Source: Synechococcus sp. Nb3U1 (GTDB taxonomy: Bacteria; Cyanobacteriota; Cyanobacteriia; Thermostichales; Thermostichaceae). Taken from it: a DNA stretch of 64,000 bases. The stretch is taken from assembly GCF_021533835.1 (NCBI RefSeq), contig NZ_JAKFYQ010000001.1:716079-780078 (forward strand), read 5' to 3'. Below, piece by piece: positions 63,772-64,000 of the stretch. How positions within the stretch are numbered: the stretch's first letter is position 1; each line of letters opens with the position of its first letter. Position numbers and translations under genes: made by a program. The notes beneath the pieces were generated by a model. That model saw only the letters and a program-made list of their open reading frames with translations. It did not search any database and was not told the DNA's origin.

Positions 63772-64000
63772 GTGGATCCCCGCTTGTCTCATTTGGGCCA
63801 ACGCATGTCTCGTCTATCGGGGGTGCGGGCTATCAACAAAGATATTGCCGAAACTCTGCAAAAAGAGGGATCCCATTGGATTGATTTGGGGGCGGGCAAC
63901 CCGGTGATTTTGTCGGAAGTGGAAGCGATGTGGCGCCGCTACACTCAAGAGCTGATGGCAGAGCCAGAATTTGGTCAAGTGCTCTGTCGCTATGGGGTGA
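63772..64000 (+). CDS. Valine-pyruvate aminotransferase-like protein, N-terminal part (partial)
   Basis: The frame runs off the right edge. GTG 63772 has AAGGAAGG upstream at about 6 nt; ATG 63805 is in frame. Residues MSRLSGVRAINKDIAETLQK, WIDLGAGNPVILSEVEAMWR and VLCRYGV match the fold type I PLP-dependent valine-pyruvate transaminase (AvtA) family. The C-terminal part with the PLP lysine is outside the window, so exact specificity is not determined. Confidence 0.75.
   Translation, partial: MDPRLSHLGQRMSRLSGVRAINKDIAETLQKEGSHWIDLGAGNPVILSEVEAMWRRYTQELMAEPEFGQVLCRYGV

Overview
The window is cyanobacterial chromosome. Diagnostic genes are form IB RubisCO in the order rbcL-rbcX-rbcS, the NtcA/PII partner PipX, homogentisate phytyltransferase for tocopherol, a cyanobacterial-type YidC and a class II Calvin-cycle aldolase. 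The left edge carries the 3' end of a nitrogen-fixation cluster (nifK end, nifV, a small ORF, nifZ, nifT). A unicellular diazotroph related to the hot-spring Synechococcus JA-3-3Ab / JA-2-3B'a group fits best, but this is inferred from gene content and from the very dense GGATCC/GGGATCCC palindromes. No rRNA, tRNA, CRISPR array, insertion sequence or prophage was recognised.

Layout. 1-2154: end of the nif operon, tightly coupled. 2.2-6.1 kb: two MFS transporters flanking a CdsA-type cytidylyltransferase and a 24-residue membrane peptide. 6.2-12.8 kb (minus): multi-GAF sensor-like protein, FMN reductase, fused membrane/spermidine-synthase-like protein and a secreted unknown. 13.1-14.3 kb: class II aldolase with a clear terminator. 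14.3-18.2 kb (minus): small unknowns, two stand-alone response regulators, SufU-like scaffold, NDH-2-like flavoprotein. 18.3-23.5 kb (plus): yidC, R3H/Jag protein, DUF177 protein, homogentisate phytyltransferase, ferredoxin-metallo-beta-lactamase protein, ABC-3 permease. 23.5-29.1 kb: small metabolic enzymes, an aldehyde dehydrogenase, a DUF3386 protein and ychF. 29.3-32.7 kb (minus): TreS-maltokinase fusion. 33.2-35.1 kb: repetitive beta-helix surface protein broken by one extra base. 35.1-37.2 kb (minus): NurA-domain nuclease overlapping a double 6-pyruvoyl-tetrahydropterin-synthase-like protein. 37.4-41.3 kb: pipX, pheS, B12-dependent ribonucleotide reductase. 41.8-45.8 kb (plus): site-2 protease with CBS domains and an M16 peptidase pair. 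45.8-51.1 kb (minus): a signalling operon (six-PAS histidine kinase, lone receiver, Hpt-REC-REC-GGDEF protein). 51.1-53.2 kb: Nudix hydrolase, exported pentapeptide-repeat protein, zinc-ribbon membrane protein. 53.4-55.6 kb: lptB, lptF/G-like permease and a 50-residue membrane protein. 55.7-60.0 kb: TPR proteins, a HAD protein lacking its nucleophile, uracil phosphoribosyltransferase and a secreted unknown. 60.1-63.6 kb (minus): rbcLXS with terminator and long leader, then clpP. The right edge starts a valine-pyruvate-type aminotransferase.

Most of this is core metabolism. The points most worth a second look are: the coupled 47-residue ORF inside the nif operon; the 24- and 50-residue membrane peptides; the overlapping NurA / double-PTPS pair; the +1 shift within 75-bp repeats in the surface protein; several enzyme-family proteins that have lost catalytic residues (second M16, first PTPS domain, HAD protein, GAF/HATPase protein); and the iterated GGGATCCC palindrome, which also forms parts of terminator stems.
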